Assembly (NCBI RefSeq): GCF_008365385.1
Contig: NZ_QOVF01000001.1
Coordinates: forward strand, 806,001 to 870,000
Length of the DNA stretch: 64,000 nucleotides
Reading direction: 5' to 3'
Source of the DNA: Halopseudomonas laoshanensis
GTDB taxonomy: Bacteria > Pseudomonadota > Gammaproteobacteria > Pseudomonadales > Pseudomonadaceae
The translations under genes and the position numbers were made by a program. The notes below the pieces were generated by a model. It had not been told where the DNA came from and ran no database searches. It saw only the letters and a program-made list of their open reading frames with translations. Positions 35,796 to 46,638 of the stretch are shown here, piece after piece. The first letter of the stretch is position 1, and every line of letters starts with the position of its first letter.

Positions 35796-36431
35796 TCAGT
35801 TGCTGGTTTTGAACTTGTAATCGCACAAGTCTTCGATGCGGCAACTACCGCATTGCGGGGTGCGTGCCTTGCATACATAGCGGCCGTGCAGGATCAGCCA
35901 ATGGTGAGCATCGACCAGATATTCCTTGGGAACGTGACGCATTAACTGACGCTCGACCTCCAGCACATTTTTACCCGGCGCGATGCCGGTGCGGTTACTG
36001 ACACGAAAGATATGCGTATCCACCGCCATGGCGGCGTGCCCGAAGGCGGTATTGAGTACCACGTTGGCCGTCTTGCGGCCGACCCCAGGCAGTGCCTCCA
36101 GCGCTTCGCGGTTGTCTGGTACCTGGCTGTTATGCAGCTCGACCAGCATGCGGCAGGTCTCGATCACGTTGCGCGCCTTGCTGTTGTACAGGCCGATGGT
36201 CTTGATGTATTCGCTCAGCCCCTCGACCCCCAGGGCATAGATGGTCTCTGGCGTATTGGCCACCGGGTAGAGTTTGGCGGTGGCCTTGTTTACGCCCACA
36301 TCCGTTGCCTGCGCTGAGAGGATCACTGCAATCAGTAGCTCAAAAGGATTGCTGTAGGCCAGTTCGGTAGTCGGAGTGGGGTTGTCTTCACGCAGACGAC
36401 GAAAGATTTCTTCGCGTTTTTGTTTGTTCAT
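35796..36431 (-). CDS. nth: Endonuclease III
   Basis: 211 aa DNA glycosylase/AP lyase for oxidised pyrimidines. The helix-hairpin-helix LPGVGRKTANVV holds the catalytic Lys, VDTHIFRV supplies the Asp, and the [4Fe-4S] ligands are in CKARTPQCGSCRIEDLC. Start at 36431 matches E. coli Nth; the Shine-Dalgarno sequence is weak. It follows rnfE in the usual rnf-nth order but with a 252-bp gap carrying a repeat. Confidence 0.97.
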   Translation of the reverse strand: MNKQKREEIFRRLREDNPTPTTELAYSNPFELLIAVILSAQATDVGVNKATAKLYPVANTPETIYALGVEGLSEYIKTIGLYNSKARNVIETCRMLVELHNSQVPDNREALEALPGVGRKTANVVLNTAFGHAAMAVDTHIFRVSNRTGIAPGKNVLEVERQLMRHVPKEYLVDAHHWLILHGRYVCKARTPQCGSCRIEDLCDYKFKTSN

Positions 36432-36567
36432 GGGCAGTGGTTTTCTTGCGTCTGGTTGATGGTTGTTTGTCTGTACCGGGGCAGGCAACAAGCGGGAAAC
36501 TCATGGGGTGATTCAGTGGGGAGGGGGCGAGCCTAACGCCTTCCTGCATTCATCTGACATTCAGAAT

Positions 36568-36650
36568 GGATTCCCGCCTTCGCGGGAATGACGGGGTGGG
36601 GCGGGCGAACTCCCCGTCGTTCCGGCCATTCCCGCGCAGGCGGGAATCCA
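36568..36650. repeat. Nested palindromic repeat (ATTCCCGC/GCGGGAAT family)
   Basis: Two copies of the small palindrome GATTCCCGCCT-CGCGGGAATG lie head to head (36568-36590 and about 36626-36650) around GACGGGG / CCCCGTC. Together they make one large inverted repeat with a 6-nt insertion in the right arm. It resembles the dRS3-like/MITE-type repeats widespread in proteobacteria. It lies between nth and rnfE. Confidence 0.8.
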
Positions 36651-36683
36651 AGCGGAATATCAAGACCACTCACGCCTTCCTAG

Positions 36684-37400
36684 TCAGGGTCCCACCGCTC
36701 CAGTCACCCGTACTCGCTTGCCACCCACCGCAGGTTTGGCCGCACGCGCCGCAGCGCGGTCCTTTACCACCCCATCAATCACATTCTTCACCGCAATCAG
36801 CAAGCCCATAAACAAAAACGCACCGGGGGGCAAGATGACGAAGAGCACGTCCTTGTAGTTGGGGAATACGACAATGCGCCAGTCAGCGGCCATCGGCCCT
36901 AACAGCAGATCCATTCCTGCAAACAAGGTCCCATACCCCACCAGCTCCCGCAGCATGCCCAGCACCAGCAGCACCAATGCAAACCCCAGCCCCATCATGA
37001 AACCGTCGATCACCGAAGGCAGAATCGGGTTCTTCGAAGCATAGGCGTCGGCGCGGCCGAGGATCGCGCAGTTGGTCACGATCAGCGGGATAAAAATGCC
37101 CAGGATCTGATAGAGCTCAAAGGTAAATGCCTGCATCAGCAGCTCAATACAGGTGGTCAGCGCGGCGATGATCATCACGAACGCTGGCAGGCGCACTGCA
37201 TCGGTGACGGCGCTGCGAATCAAGGAGACGGCAAAGTTGGAGCCGACCAGCACCAGAATGGTCGCAATTCCCAGGCCCAGCGCGTTAACGGCGGTGCTGC
37301 TGACGCCCAGCAGCGGACACAAGCCTAGCAACTGCACCAGGCCAGGGTTGTTGTGCCAGAGGCCTTCCTTGGTGATGTCGACGAAACGGGTACTAGCCAC
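36684..37400 (-). CDS. rnfE: Rnf electron transport complex subunit E
   Basis: 238 aa integral membrane subunit of the Rnf ion-translocating ferredoxin:NAD oxidoreductase. [40 protein letters not shown] and [18 protein letters not shown] are RnfE/NqrD signatures, and the two half-motif cysteines (LCPL, NCAI) can bind the membrane-embedded [2Fe-2S] cluster with RnfA. The GTG start at 37400 overlaps the rnfG end by 8 bp and has AAGGAG 7 nt upstream. The C-terminal tail is longer than the membrane core and basic. Confidence 0.95.
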   Translation of the reverse strand: MASTRFVDITKEGLWHNNPGLVQLLGLCPLLGVSSTAVNALGLGIATILVLVGSNFAVSLIRSAVTDAVRLPAFVMIIAALTTCIELLMQAFTFELYQILGIFIPLIVTNCAILGRADAYASKNPILPSVIDGFMMGLGFALVLLVLGMLRELVGYGTLFAGMDLLLGPMAADWRIVVFPNYKDVLFVILPPGAFLFMGLLIAVKNVIDGVVKDRAAARAAKPAVGGKRVRVTGAVGP

Positions 37401-38046
37401 GGGCAGGCTCCTTGTTGTTAAGTTCCAGCAACTGATCACGGTTGGCTTCAAAGTACTGCAACGCGCGATACACCGCTTGCACCACGGCACGCGGGGTGAT
37501 GGTAGCGCCGGTAAACTGGTCAAAATCGCCCCCATCCTTGCGCACGCCCCAATTCTCGGGGGCGGGCATGCTCAGGCTGGTGCCGTTGAAATCCAGTACC
37601 CAGGTGCTCTTGTTCAGTTGCACCTTGTCGCCCAGGCCGGGTGTTTCACGGTGATTGGTAATACGTACCCCGGCAATCTCGCCGTTGGCGCGCACGCCTA
37701 CCAGCAGGTCGATGCGGCCGCTGTAGCCGTCCGGAGCTATGGTTGGCAGAATCACCGCGACAACTTCACCGTCCAGTTTGCCCCGATAGGCCATGGCATC
37801 GCCAGGGAGGTTCAGCAGCTCCCGATTGTTGATGGCGAAGGCATCTTCGAGCAGGTCGTTGTCGTGCTGATCGTGGGGAAGGATTTCATTGAGCGCGCTC
37901 ATCTGCATGCGCCGCTGCTCTTCGGCAATTCGCGAAGCGGTACCCTGTTGGGTCAGCGCAATCAGCCCCACGGTGACCATCGCAAACACGCCAAGAATGA
38001 TGCTGTTACGGACGATAGAGCTGCCAGCGGTAAGAGGGTTCTGCAT
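37393..38046 (-). CDS. rnfG: Rnf electron transport complex subunit G
   Basis: 217 aa with one N-terminal membrane helix and a periplasmic FMN-binding domain. The covalent FMN attachment motif reads FTGATIT near residue 175, in place of the common SGAT form, with the last Thr as acceptor. It transfers electrons between cofactors of the complex. It is 2 nt after rnfD. Confidence 0.95.
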   Translation of the reverse strand: MQNPLTAGSSIVRNSIILGVFAMVTVGLIALTQQGTASRIAEEQRRMQMSALNEILPHDQHDNDLLEDAFAINNRELLNLPGDAMAYRGKLDGEVVAVILPTIAPDGYSGRIDLLVGVRANGEIAGVRITNHRETPGLGDKVQLNKSTWVLDFNGTSLSMPAPENWGVRKDGGDFDQFTGATITPRAVVQAVYRALQYFEANRDQLLELNNKEPARG

Positions 38047-38048
38047 GC

Positions 38049-39116
38049 TCAGTCCACCTTGCCCATGCCGCGCTCGGCCTTGCGATGGCCGTAGGTGCGC
38101 GGAGTGGTGTAGTAATCAATGGTTGGTGCGGCCAGATTCATCAGCAGCACGGCGAAAGCCACCGCATCGGGGTAACCACCCCAGGCGCGAATACAGTACA
38201 CCAGCACCCCGACGCCGAGCCCGAAGACCAGCCGGCCCAGTTTACTGGTCGCACCGGAAACCGGATCAGTCACAATAAAGAACGCGCCGAGCATGGTCGC
38301 GCCGCTGAGCAGGTGGAACAGCGGGGAGCCATTGGAATTCGACCCGGAACCGCCCCAAAACAGCAGGCTCATCAGCCCCAGCCCAATCAACATGCCGGCG
38401 GGTGCGTGCCAGGTAAAAATGCGCTTATAGAGCAGCAGGGCGCCACCGGCCAGATACGCCAGGCTGACCCACTCCCAGCCATAACCGGCAAAGTTGCCGA
38501 AGATAGGTTGTGCGGTGGCCAGTTCGGCCATGCTCAGGCTGGTATTGTTCTTGACCACATCCAGCGGCGTCGCCATGGCCCAGCCATCCATTGCCTGGGT
38601 GGCGGGCAGGAATACACGTTGCAGCGCTTCCATCAGCCCCAGAGTGGCCTGCATATCGGGCATCAACTGTTCAATGCCGCGCGGCGCCGGCCAACTGGTC
38701 ATTTCCACCGGGAAAGAGATCAACACCACGGCATAACCGAGCATCGCCGGATTGAACGGGTTCTGGCCCAGACCGCCGTATAACTGCTTACCGAACACAA
38801 TGGCGAAACTGCTGGCGATCAGCACCAGCCACCAGGGCGCCAGGGATGGCAGGGCCAGCGCCAATAGCCAGGCGGTGACCAGAGCGCTGCCATCGCTGAG
38901 AAAGAAGCTCAGCGGACGCTTGCGCAGCAGCAGAATCAGTGCCTCGGTACCCAGGGCCACGACGCTGGCCAGGACAATATTGATCAGCGTGCCCCAACCG
39001 AAAAACCAGGTCATGGCGATGATGCCGGGCAGGGTCGCGGCCAACACCCAGAGCATGATGGTCTGGGTACGGTTATTGCCCCGGGCGTGGGGTGAGGTAA
39101 TGCGGGGCAGGGCCAC
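38049..39116 (-). CDS. rnfD: Rnf electron transport complex subunit D
   Basis: 355 aa membrane subunit with about ten helices (NqrB-like). The covalent FMN motif is VSGATS near residue 295. The ion-translocation path is thought to involve this subunit. One-base overlap with rnfC. Confidence 0.95.
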   Translation of the reverse strand: MALPRITSPHARGNNRTQTIMLWVLAATLPGIIAMTWFFGWGTLINIVLASVVALGTEALILLLRKRPLSFFLSDGSALVTAWLLALALPSLAPWWLVLIASSFAIVFGKQLYGGLGQNPFNPAMLGYAVVLISFPVEMTSWPAPRGIEQLMPDMQATLGLMEALQRVFLPATQAMDGWAMATPLDVVKNNTSLSMAELATAQPIFGNFAGYGWEWVSLAYLAGGALLLYKRIFTWHAPAGMLIGLGLMSLLFWGGSGSNSNGSPLFHLLSGATMLGAFFIVTDPVSGATSKLGRLVFGLGVGVLVYCIRAWGGYPDAVAFAVLLMNLAAPTIDYYTTPRTYGHRKAERGMGKVD

Positions 39117-41302
39117 TACGCTCGCTCCTTGCTGGTCATGTGCTCGGCAAAGGCTTTGGCAGCAATATCCAGGGCCTGCTTGGCGTCGGACAGCGCCACC
39201 TGCGCCTCAGCACTGTCTGGGTCGGCCTGCACCGCGCGTTCGGCTTTCTTGAATGCAGCCTTGGCCATTGCCATATCGGTCTTCAGTTGTTGGGTGACGG
39301 GGTCGACCGGCTTTTTCGCTTTGGTCTCCGGTTCAGCTTGATTGCTCCCGGCACTCGCGGTCGGCTTGGCGTCGTTGGGCAAACGCGCTTCGGCGGCAGC
39401 CAACTCTTCGCGCAATTTGGCGATCTCGGCCTGCTGTTCGTCAGTCGGCGTGTCACCCGCGGTTTTTTCCGCCTTGCGCAGGCTGGCTTTGAGCATAGCT
39501 GCTTCGATTTTCAAGCGCTTGGTGTCGTCCGTTGCGGCGGAGGCGGGCGCAGGTGCAGACTCTACTGCGGCCTCGCCCATGCCCTGGTCATAGGCGCGCT
39601 GGGTCTGTTCGCAGGCCTGCTCCAGTTCGGGAATCTGTGCCTGCAGGTCAGTATTGTCCGGATTGGCGGCGAGTTGCTTCTGGGCTTTTTTCAGCGCCAT
39701 TTGCGCTGTAGCGGCGGCGATCTTCAGCTGTTTCTGTTCCGGCGTCAGGCCGCTGGGCTTTTTCGCCTCCATGCGCGCTACGTCTGGTTCGGCATTGCCT
39801 GTAGCCGGAGCGTCTTCCGGTGCTTTGGCGGCTTCGGCTTCCTTGGCAGCTTTCAGACGTACGGCTTTTTCCGCGCGGGCCTGACGGTCGGCTTCCTTCT
39901 GCTCGGCTTCGCGCTGCAGGCGCTCCTGACGTTGCTCGAAGCGTTGCTTGGAATGGTCAGCCTTGTGCTGCTGCAGATCCTGCGCACGGATATCCGCCTT
40001 GGCCGCGCGGTAGTACTGCACCAGCGGAATGCTGCTGGGGCATACGTAGGAGCAGGCGCCGCATTCGATGCAGTCGAACAGGTGCTGGCGCTTGAGCTGT
40101 TCATAGTCCTTGCCCAGAGCAAACCAGTGAAGCTGCTGCGGCAGCAGCTCGGCGGGGCAAGCTTCGGAGCACAGGCCGCAGCGAATGCAGGCTTGCGCAG
40201 GTGGCGGCGGCGGCAGCTCTGCCTGGGTGCCTGCGAGCAAGCAGTTGCTGGTTTTGACAATGGGCGCATCCAGGCTTTGCAGGGTAAAGCCCATCATCGG
40301 CCCGCCCATGACCAGGCGGTACAGCTGCTCGGGCTGTAACCCGGCGAAATTCAGCATGTCGCGAATCGGCGTACCGATCAGCGCTTCCACATTGGTCGGA
40401 TGCTGCAGTGCTGCACCGGTCAAGGTGGTGATGCGTTTGATCAAGGGCTGACCCAGCAGCACGGCGTCGTGAATCGCGATCAAGGTCCCAATGTTCTGGC
40501 AGACCATGCCGATATCCGCCGGCAGTCCGCCACTGGGGACTTCCATGCCGGTCAGGATCTGGATCAGCTGCTTCTCGCCGCCGGAAGGGTATTTCGTCGG
40601 GAACTCGATCACTTGCATCGGCTTGTCGCCGACCGCCGCGCGCATCGCCGCAATGGCTTCGGGCTTGTTGTCCTCGATGCCGATCAGCACCTGTTCGGGG
40701 TGCAGGATATGCATCAGGATTTCAATACCGGCGACGATCTCGGCTGCCTTGTAGCGCATCGCGGTATCGTCGGCGGTGATATAGGGCTCGCACTCGGTGC
40801 CGTTGATGATCAGCGTATGCAGCTTTTGCTCCGGCCGGGCCTTGAGCTTGGCCGCCGTCGGAAAACCGGCACCGCCCAGTCCGCTAACGCCGGCATTCCG
40901 GATCATGTCCAGCAGGGTAGTGGCTTCCAGCGCTGAGTAATCAGTCGCTGGCTGCAGCTCGGTCCATTCATCCAGGCCGTCGGTATCCAGCGTGATTGCC
41001 CACTCTTCCAGGCCGGACGCATGCGGGTAGGGCGCAGGCCCAATCGCCGTCACAGTGCCGGACGTCGGCGCATGCAGTGGGCAACTCACCAGGCCGCTGG
41101 CTTCGGCGAGCAGCTGACCCTTGAGTACGCGGTCGCCAATGTTCACCACCGGCTCGGCGCGGGCGCCTATATGCTGCAGCAGTGGAAGTATCAGCTGTTT
41201 CGGTAGGGGCATAGGCTCGAGTCCATGCTGGGTAGACTCATGCTTGTGTTCTTCGGGGTGGATACCACCGGGAATGTCCCAGATTCTCACCTTGGCCAGC
41301 AT
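39116..41302 (-). CDS. rnfC: Rnf electron transport complex subunit C, long C-terminal extension
   Basis: 728 aa. The NADH/FMN-binding domain ([24 protein letters not shown]) is followed by two [4Fe-4S] motifs, [12 protein letters not shown] and [12 protein letters not shown] (about residues 370-421). From about residue 450 onward comes an Ala/Lys/Glu/Gln-rich, coiled-coil-like extension of about 280 residues with internal repeats around [34 protein letters not shown] and [17 protein letters not shown]. Similar tails occur in gammaproteobacterial RnfC and vary in repeat number. One-base overlaps on both sides indicate a tight operon. Confidence 0.95.
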   Translation of the reverse strand: MLAKVRIWDIPGGIHPEEHKHESTQHGLEPMPLPKQLILPLLQHIGARAEPVVNIGDRVLKGQLLAEASGLVSCPLHAPTSGTVTAIGPAPYPHASGLEEWAITLDTDGLDEWTELQPATDYSALEATTLLDMIRNAGVSGLGGAGFPTAAKLKARPEQKLHTLIINGTECEPYITADDTAMRYKAAEIVAGIEILMHILHPEQVLIGIEDNKPEAIAAMRAAVGDKPMQVIEFPTKYPSGGEKQLIQILTGMEVPSGGLPADIGMVCQNIGTLIAIHDAVLLGQPLIKRITTLTGAALQHPTNVEALIGTPIRDMLNFAGLQPEQLYRLVMGGPMMGFTLQSLDAPIVKTSNCLLAGTQAELPPPPPAQACIRCGLCSEACPAELLPQQLHWFALGKDYEQLKRQHLFDCIECGACSYVCPSSIPLVQYYRAAKADIRAQDLQQHKADHSKQRFEQRQERLQREAEQKEADRQARAEKAVRLKAAKEAEAAKAPEDAPATGNAEPDVARMEAKKPSGLTPEQKQLKIAAATAQMALKKAQKQLAANPDNTDLQAQIPELEQACEQTQRAYDQGMGEAAVESAPAPASAATDDTKRLKIEAAMLKASLRKAEKTAGDTPTDEQQAEIAKLREELAAAEARLPNDAKPTASAGSNQAEPETKAKKPVDPVTQQLKTDMAMAKAAFKKAERAVQADPDSAEAQVALSDAKQALDIAAKAFAEHMTSKERA

Positions 41303-41883
41303 CAGGCAGCTCCGTGTTGGGCGTCAGTGGCAATCAGCCGGGCGGGTGGCAGCGGGAAGTCCCACTTCCAGTTTTGCGCGGTGGTTGGCAGCGGCAACAT
41401 ATCAATGCAGTCAACCGGGCAGGGCTCAACGCACAGATCGCAGCCAGTACATTCATCGACGATTACGGTATGCATCTGCTTGGCCGCGCCAAGAATCGCA
41501 TCCACCGGGCAGGCTTGAATGCACTTGGTACAGCCAATGCACTCGGCCTCGCGAATGTAGGCGACCATCTTCGGCTTTTCTTCACCGTGTTCGGCGTCCA
41601 GCGGCGGCGCTTCCACATCCAGCAGGTCGGCCAGCGCGTGAATCGTGGCCTCGCCGCCGGGCGGGCACTTGTTGATCGGTTCGCCATTGGCGATGCCTTC
41701 GGCGTAGGGCTTGCAACCAGGATGGCCGCACTGGCCACACTGGGTTTGCGGCAACAGGGCATTGATCTGGTCGACGATAGGATCGCCTTCGACCTTGAAG
41801 CGAATGGCGGCATAGCCGAGGATGGCGCCGAAGATCAGCGCCAGGCCCAGCAGGACGAGGATGGCAGTGAGGACGATGGACAT
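41302..41883 (-). CDS. rnfB: Rnf electron transport complex subunit B
   Basis: 193 aa. An N-terminal membrane helix, a four-cysteine cluster motif ([15 protein letters not shown]...C) and two ferredoxin motifs ([14 protein letters not shown] and [16 protein letters not shown]) are intact. It accepts electrons from ferredoxin at the cytoplasmic side. Gap to rnfA is 1 nt. Confidence 0.96.
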   Translation of the reverse strand: MSIVLTAILVLLGLALIFGAILGYAAIRFKVEGDPIVDQINALLPQTQCGQCGHPGCKPYAEGIANGEPINKCPPGGEATIHALADLLDVEAPPLDAEHGEEKPKMVAYIREAECIGCTKCIQACPVDAILGAAKQMHTVIVDECTGCDLCVEPCPVDCIDMLPLPTTAQNWKWDFPLPPARLIATDAQHGAA

Positions 41884-41884
41884 G

Positions 41885-42469
41885 TTAAAGCCTGATCAAC
41901 CCGGTAAAGCCCATAAACGCCAGGGACATCAGCCCGGCAGTGATCATGCCGATGGCGGCGCCCTGGAAGGGCTTGGGCACATCGGCAATGGCGATGCGCT
42001 CACGCAGGCCGGCAAACAGAATCAGAATCAGCGAAAAACCCAGCGCCGCGCCAAGCCCATACACGGCGGACTTCATAAAGGTCTGCTCGGCGCGGTTGGT
42101 GTTCAGCAGCGCCACACCCAGTACTGCGCAGTTGGTGGTAATGAGTGGCAGAAAGATGCCCAGTACGCGATACAGCAATGGGCTGGTCTTGTGCACAACC
42201 ATTTCGGTGAACTGCACAACCACCGCAATCACCAGAATAAAGGAAATGGTACGCAGAAATTCCAGATCGAAGGGCACCAGAATGTACTGGAAGGTCAGGT
42301 AGCTGAGGATCGACGCCAGCGTCAGCACGAAGGTGGTGGCCGCCGACATACCAATAGCGGTTTCCAGCTTGCCGGACACGCCCATAAAGGGACATAACCC
42401 GAGAAACTGCACCAGCACAAAATTGTTGACCAGTATGGTACTGACCAGGATCAGGGCAAATTCCGTCAT
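41885..42469 (-). CDS. rnfA: Rnf electron transport complex subunit A
   Basis: 194 aa, six membrane helices, NqrE-like. [17 protein letters not shown] and [16 protein letters not shown] carry the conserved cysteines that with RnfE bind the intramembrane [2Fe-2S] cluster. The ATG at 42469 is the family start. Upstream in-frame codons run into repeat copy 2 and are not coding. First gene of rnfABCDGE. Confidence 0.95.
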   Translation of the reverse strand: MTEFALILVSTILVNNFVLVQFLGLCPFMGVSGKLETAIGMSAATTFVLTLASILSYLTFQYILVPFDLEFLRTISFILVIAVVVQFTEMVVHKTSPLLYRVLGIFLPLITTNCAVLGVALLNTNRAEQTFMKSAVYGLGAALGFSLILILFAGLRERIAIADVPKPFQGAAIGMITAGLMSLAFMGFTGLIRL

Positions 42470-42529
42470 CTTACTTAACCGTATTGAGATCGCTTGGCTT
42501 GTCAGTGCTCGGCTTGTTGTGTTTGCGTC

Positions 42530-42628
42530 GTTGCCGACCGCCTGTTCCGGACACGCTGTAAATACATCCCTGTAAGCTCGGCGATGTCCGTCCAGGGCAT
42601 CGACGGTCCGAAACAAGCGGTCGTCAAC
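42530..42628 (-). repeat. Dispersed structured repeat, copy 2
   Basis: Arms at 42530-42552 and 42606-42628 pair over 23 positions with three departures; read on the minus strand two of these are G-U pairs. The core on the minus strand has GATGCCC / GGACATC and ACAGGGATGTATTTACAGCG, matching copy 1 (12486-12583). It lies between metG and rnfA, in their transcription direction. Confidence 0.8.
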
Positions 42629-42661
42629 ACCGCTTTGAATTCCGCGCAGTCTGCCGTTCTA

Positions 42662-44731
42662 TTATTTAACCCGTTGCCCCGGCTTAGCACCGGCATCCGG
42701 GCTCAGCAGGTAAATCTCGTCGCCACCGGGGCCAGCGGCCAGCACCATACCTTCAGACAGGCCAAATTTCATCTTTCGCGCCGCCAGGTTAGCCACATAG
42801 AGCGTTAGCTTGCCTTCCAATTTACTTGGATCAGGATAAGCGCTCTTGATCCCGGAGAACACATTGCGTTTGGCATCGCCAATATCCAGTGTCAGACGCA
42901 GTAGCTTATCCGCACCTTCGACAAACTCGGCTTTCTCGATCAGAGCCACGCGCAGATCCACCGCGGCAAAGGTGTTGAAATCGATCTCGGGTGCTATCGG
43001 ATCCTTAGCCAGTTCGCCATTGCCATTAGTAGCGGCAGCGGGCGTAGTCTCTGTGGCAGCGGCTTCCAGATCTTCCTTGGATGCGTCGACCATGGCCTGA
43101 ATCTTCGCGGGCTCGATACGCGTGAGTAGCGGGGTAAAGGCATTCAACTGATGATCAGCCAGCAACTTCGTGTGGCTATCCCAAGTCAATTCCGGCACGT
43201 TCAGAAAGGCTTCCGCATCGGCGGCCAGTTTCGGCAGTACCGGTTTGAGGAAGATCACCAGTTGGCGGAACAGGTTGATACCCAGCGCGCAGATTTCCTG
43301 CACTTCGGCCTGCTTGCCTTCCACCTTGTTAAGCGCCCAGGGTGCCTTGTCGGCGATATAGGCATTGGCCTTGTCCGCCAGGCCCATGATTTCACGCATG
43401 GCGCGGGAAAAGTCGCGCTTTTCATAAGCGTCGGCAATGCTCGGCGCGGCGGCGACAAACGCATCGGTCAGCTCGGGCGCAGGATTAGCTGCCACCATCA
43501 CGCCGCCGTTACCCTTGTGAATAAAGCCCGCGCAGCGGCTGGCGATATTCACTACCTTGCCAACCAGATCGGAATTCACCTTCTGTACAAAGTCGTCCAG
43601 GCTCAGGTCCAGATCTTCAACGCCGCGGCTCAGCTTGGCCGCGTAGTAGTAACGCAGATATTCCGGTGACAGATGATCCAGGTAGGTGCGCGCCTTGATA
43701 AAGGTGCCGCGCGATTTGGACATCTTCTGCCCATTCACCGTCAGGTAACCATGCACATTGATGCCGGTCGGCTTGCGGAAGTTCGCACCCTCAAGCATCG
43801 CCGGCCAGAACAGGGCGTGGAAGTTGACGATGTCCTTGCCGATAAAGTGATAGAGCTCGGCTTCGGAATCAGTGTTCCAGAAGGCATCAAAGCTCAGCTC
43901 CGGTCGGCGCTCACACAGGTTCTTGAAGCTGGCCATGTAGCCAACCGGCGCATCCAGCCAGACGTAGAAGTATTTACCTGGCTCGCCAGGAATCTCGAAG
44001 CCAAAGTAGGGCGCATCACGGCTGATGTCCCATTCCTGCAGGCCGGAATCCAGCCACTCGGCAATCTTGTTCGCCACTGCATCCTGCAACGCACCGCTGC
44101 GGGTCCATTCCTTCAGCATGTCGCTGAAGTCTTGCAGGCGGAAGAAGAAGTGTTTGGAATCCTTCAATATCGGTGTCGCACCGGAGATCGCCGAGCGTGG
44201 ATCTTTCAGCTCGGTCGGCTCGTAGGTCGCGCCGCACTTTTCGCAATTATCGCCGTACTGGTCTTCCGAGGCACACTTCGGGCAGGTGCCTTTGATAAAG
44301 CGGTCAGCCAGGAACATTTCCTTCTCAGGATCAAAATACTGCGTCACCGACCGCGTACTGATATGCCCGGCATCCTTCAAACGCTCATAGATCAGCGCCG
44401 ACAGCTCACGGTTCTCTTCCGAATGGGTGGAGTGGTAATTGTCGAAGTTGACCAGAAAATCGGCAAAATCCGCCGTGTGCTCGGCCTTGACGTTATCTAT
44501 CAATTGCTCGGAGGTAATGCCTTCCTTCTCCGCGCGCAGCATGATTGCCGAACCGTGGGCGTCGTCTGCACATACGTAGATGCACTGATTGCCGCGCAGC
44601 TTCTGAAAGCGCACCCACATGTCGGTCTGAATGTACTCAAGCATATGCCCCAAATGGATGGATCCATTGGCATAGGGCAGGGCGCTGGTAACCAGAATTT
44701 GACGGGGTTTGCTATGGCTGGACATGGACAT
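42662..44731 (-). CDS. metG: Methionyl-tRNA synthetase
   Basis: 689 aa class I synthetase. Nucleotide-binding motif HLGH (in [10 protein letters not shown]), zinc-binding CPKC...CEKC, and the KMSKS loop KMSKSRGTF are present, and a C-terminal tRNA-binding (Trbp111-like) domain occupies about residues 585-689. A Thr/Ala/Asn-rich linker precedes that domain. Start at 44731; an ATG two codons later is equivalent. Confidence 0.98.
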   Translation of the reverse strand: MSMSSHSKPRQILVTSALPYANGSIHLGHMLEYIQTDMWVRFQKLRGNQCIYVCADDAHGSAIMLRAEKEGITSEQLIDNVKAEHTADFADFLVNFDNYHSTHSEENRELSALIYERLKDAGHISTRSVTQYFDPEKEMFLADRFIKGTCPKCASEDQYGDNCEKCGATYEPTELKDPRSAISGATPILKDSKHFFFRLQDFSDMLKEWTRSGALQDAVANKIAEWLDSGLQEWDISRDAPYFGFEIPGEPGKYFYVWLDAPVGYMASFKNLCERRPELSFDAFWNTDSEAELYHFIGKDIVNFHALFWPAMLEGANFRKPTGINVHGYLTVNGQKMSKSRGTFIKARTYLDHLSPEYLRYYYAAKLSRGVEDLDLSLDDFVQKVNSDLVGKVVNIASRCAGFIHKGNGGVMVAANPAPELTDAFVAAAPSIADAYEKRDFSRAMREIMGLADKANAYIADKAPWALNKVEGKQAEVQEICALGINLFRQLVIFLKPVLPKLAADAEAFLNVPELTWDSHTKLLADHQLNAFTPLLTRIEPAKIQAMVDASKEDLEAAATETTPAAATNGNGELAKDPIAPEIDFNTFAAVDLRVALIEKAEFVEGADKLLRLTLDIGDAKRNVFSGIKSAYPDPSKLEGKLTLYVANLAARKMKFGLSEGMVLAAGPGGDEIYLLSPDAGAKPGQRVK

Positions 44732-45079
44732 TCGGCTTCTGTTGGTGACGGGTGGAAAAGGGGGGAATGATACCTGTTTGAGGGGCAGGGGTCATTAGGC
44801 AGCGTGCGAGGCCAGCGCAGGTCTTGGCGCAGTGAAAGACCACGTGCTGTTCCTTGGAGTACTGTAAATAAACCAACCAACCACTTAAATACCGCGTATA
44901 ACTGACTGGCTAGTGAATATTTTGCGCCAGACTCCCATCCCGACGCCATCTCATCACCCTGAACTCTACTAACAACCGATCAGGGGTTTTGAGCGTCCGT
45001 TTCAGATTTGAGTTTCCATTTTACCGAATGCGATCGCCTTCAGTGTTACGCGGTCAGTGTTCGACCATAGGTAATTTCC
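44732..45079. other. 348-bp gap between divergent metG and ice-binding genes
   Basis: No gene, RNA or clear operator was seen. The stretch is more AT-rich towards the ice-binding gene, and contains no recognisable cold-shock box. Confidence 0.5.
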
Positions 45080-46576
45080 ATGAAAAAATCTCTTCCTATT
45101 GCCAGGTTGCTGGCAGTAAGCGCTATCGTTTTGTCCGGCTTGTCGCTGGCTGGTTGCTTCGGCGGCAGCGGCGGTGGCAGTTCAAGTGATGACAACACAG
45201 GTGGCGGAACCAATCCTCCGGTTGCCGCGCCTCTGGTGCCGATCACCGAGTCTGATCTGGTTCAGGCAGTGCGTCCCATCAGCGAGAGCGTCACTGTTGA
45301 TACCAACAAGAAGTTGGCCGTGACCTTTAATCAGGATATGGATGCCGACACCATCAATGGCACTAGCTTCCTGCTGCAGGGCGACTCCGGCCCGGCGATT
45401 GTGGGCGTAGTCACTTATGACGCGGACACCCGCACCGCGATCTTCACTCCCGACAGCGGTCTGACTGATGACACTCTGTACACCGCAACCCTGACCACTG
45501 ATGTGGAAGATGCGCTGGGTGTTGCCCTGGAAGACGATCTGAGCTGGCAGTTCACCACCGGCAGCACGACAGATAACGTTGCGCCTACCGCAGCGTTCAG
45601 CCTGCTGGACGGCGCTGTTGATGTGGCGATCAGCCGTAACGTCACCGCGACTTTCTCCGAAAGTATTGATCCGACCACAGTGACTGCAGACAGCTTTACG
45701 CTGGAAACTGCCGGTACGCCTGTACTTGGCACGGTGACCTATATAGGCACCACGGCTGTGTTCAATCCTGCGGTAGATTTGCTGCCAGGTACGGTGTACA
45801 CCGCGACCCTGACCACGGCAATTACTGACTTGGCTAACCCGGCCAATGCGCTGCCCACCGATCAGACAGTATCATTCACGACCGAAAACAGCATACTGCC
45901 TGCCGCTGGTCCGGATCCGGTTCTGCTGGGTACCGCGGGTAACTTTGTGATCCTGTCCAAGGCAGGTATTACTACCACTGGTGCCACTGCGATTACCGGT
46001 GATATGGGCGTTAGCCCGATTAGCGAGGCCGCCATTACCGGCTTTGGTCAGGTACGGGATTCGACCGATACCTTTTCCACTTCGGATCTGGTTACCGGCA
46101 AGATCTACGCGGCCAATATGGCCACGCCAACGCCGACTTACCTGACTACCGCCATCAGCGACATGGAGCTGGCATTCAATGATGCCGCCGGTCGCAGCAA
46201 TCCTTCAGCTACTGAGCTAGGTGCTGGTGATATCAGTGGTTTGACGTTGACCCCAGGCTTGTACAAATGGGGCACGGGTGTCAGCGCTTCATCTGACTTC
46301 ACCTTTGATGGTGGTCCGAACGACGTTTGGATTCTGCAGATTGACCAGGACCTGTTGCTGGAAACGGGCGTAGCGGTGCAATTGTCCGGCGGTGCCAAGA
46401 TAGAGAATATCTTCTGGCAGGTAGCTGGCCAGGCGACGCTGCGCACTGGCGCAACGTTGAACGGCATCTTGCTGAGCAAGACGCAGATCGTGATGGAAAC
46501 CGGCGCTACCTTTAACGGCCGTGCGCTTGCCCAAACCCTGGTGACGCTGGACGCGGTAACCGCCACTCAACCCTGA
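45080..46576 (+). CDS. Ice-binding (DUF3494) lipoprotein with two Ig-like domains
   Basis: 498 aa. A lipoprotein signal peptide (lipobox LAGC, Cys near residue 26) and a Gly/Ser/Asp linker are followed by two Big_5/SbsA-like Ig domains (about 55-165 and 168-272). Each has a KLAVTFNQDMD / NVTATFSESID start and a YTATLTT end. A DUF3494 ice-binding beta-solenoid follows (about 283-494) with GNFVILSKAGITTTGATAITGDMGVSP. Members of this fold adsorb to ice. The lipid anchor and Ig spacers would display it at the cell surface, suggesting ice adhesion rather than a secreted antifreeze. AGGT lies upstream; strong terminator after. Confidence 0.88.
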   Translation: MKKSLPIARLLAVSAIVLSGLSLAGCFGGSGGGSSSDDNTGGGTNPPVAAPLVPITESDLVQAVRPISESVTVDTNKKLAVTFNQDMDADTINGTSFLLQGDSGPAIVGVVTYDADTRTAIFTPDSGLTDDTLYTATLTTDVEDALGVALEDDLSWQFTTGSTTDNVAPTAAFSLLDGAVDVAISRNVTATFSESIDPTTVTADSFTLETAGTPVLGTVTYIGTTAVFNPAVDLLPGTVYTATLTTAITDLANPANALPTDQTVSFTTENSILPAAGPDPVLLGTAGNFVILSKAGITTTGATAITGDMGVSPISEAAITGFGQVRDSTDTFSTSDLVTGKIYAANMATPTPTYLTTAISDMELAFNDAAGRSNPSATELGAGDISGLTLTPGLYKWGTGVSASSDFTFDGGPNDVWILQIDQDLLLETGVAVQLSGGAKIENIFWQVAGQATLRTGATLNGILLSKTQIVMETGATFNGRALAQTLVTLDAVTATQP

Positions 46577-46593
46577 GATTAGCGGTACTACTG

Positions 46594-46622
46594 AAAAAGG
46601 ACCCCTCGGGGTCCTTTTTTTT
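46594..46622. terminator. Bidirectional terminator after the ice-binding gene
   Basis: GGACCCC (46599-46605) pairs with GGGGTCC (46608-46614), with five A residues before and eight T residues after. It can stop the ice-binding gene and the convergent VOC gene. Confidence 0.9.
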
Positions 46623-46638
46623 GGGCATTGATCGGGCA

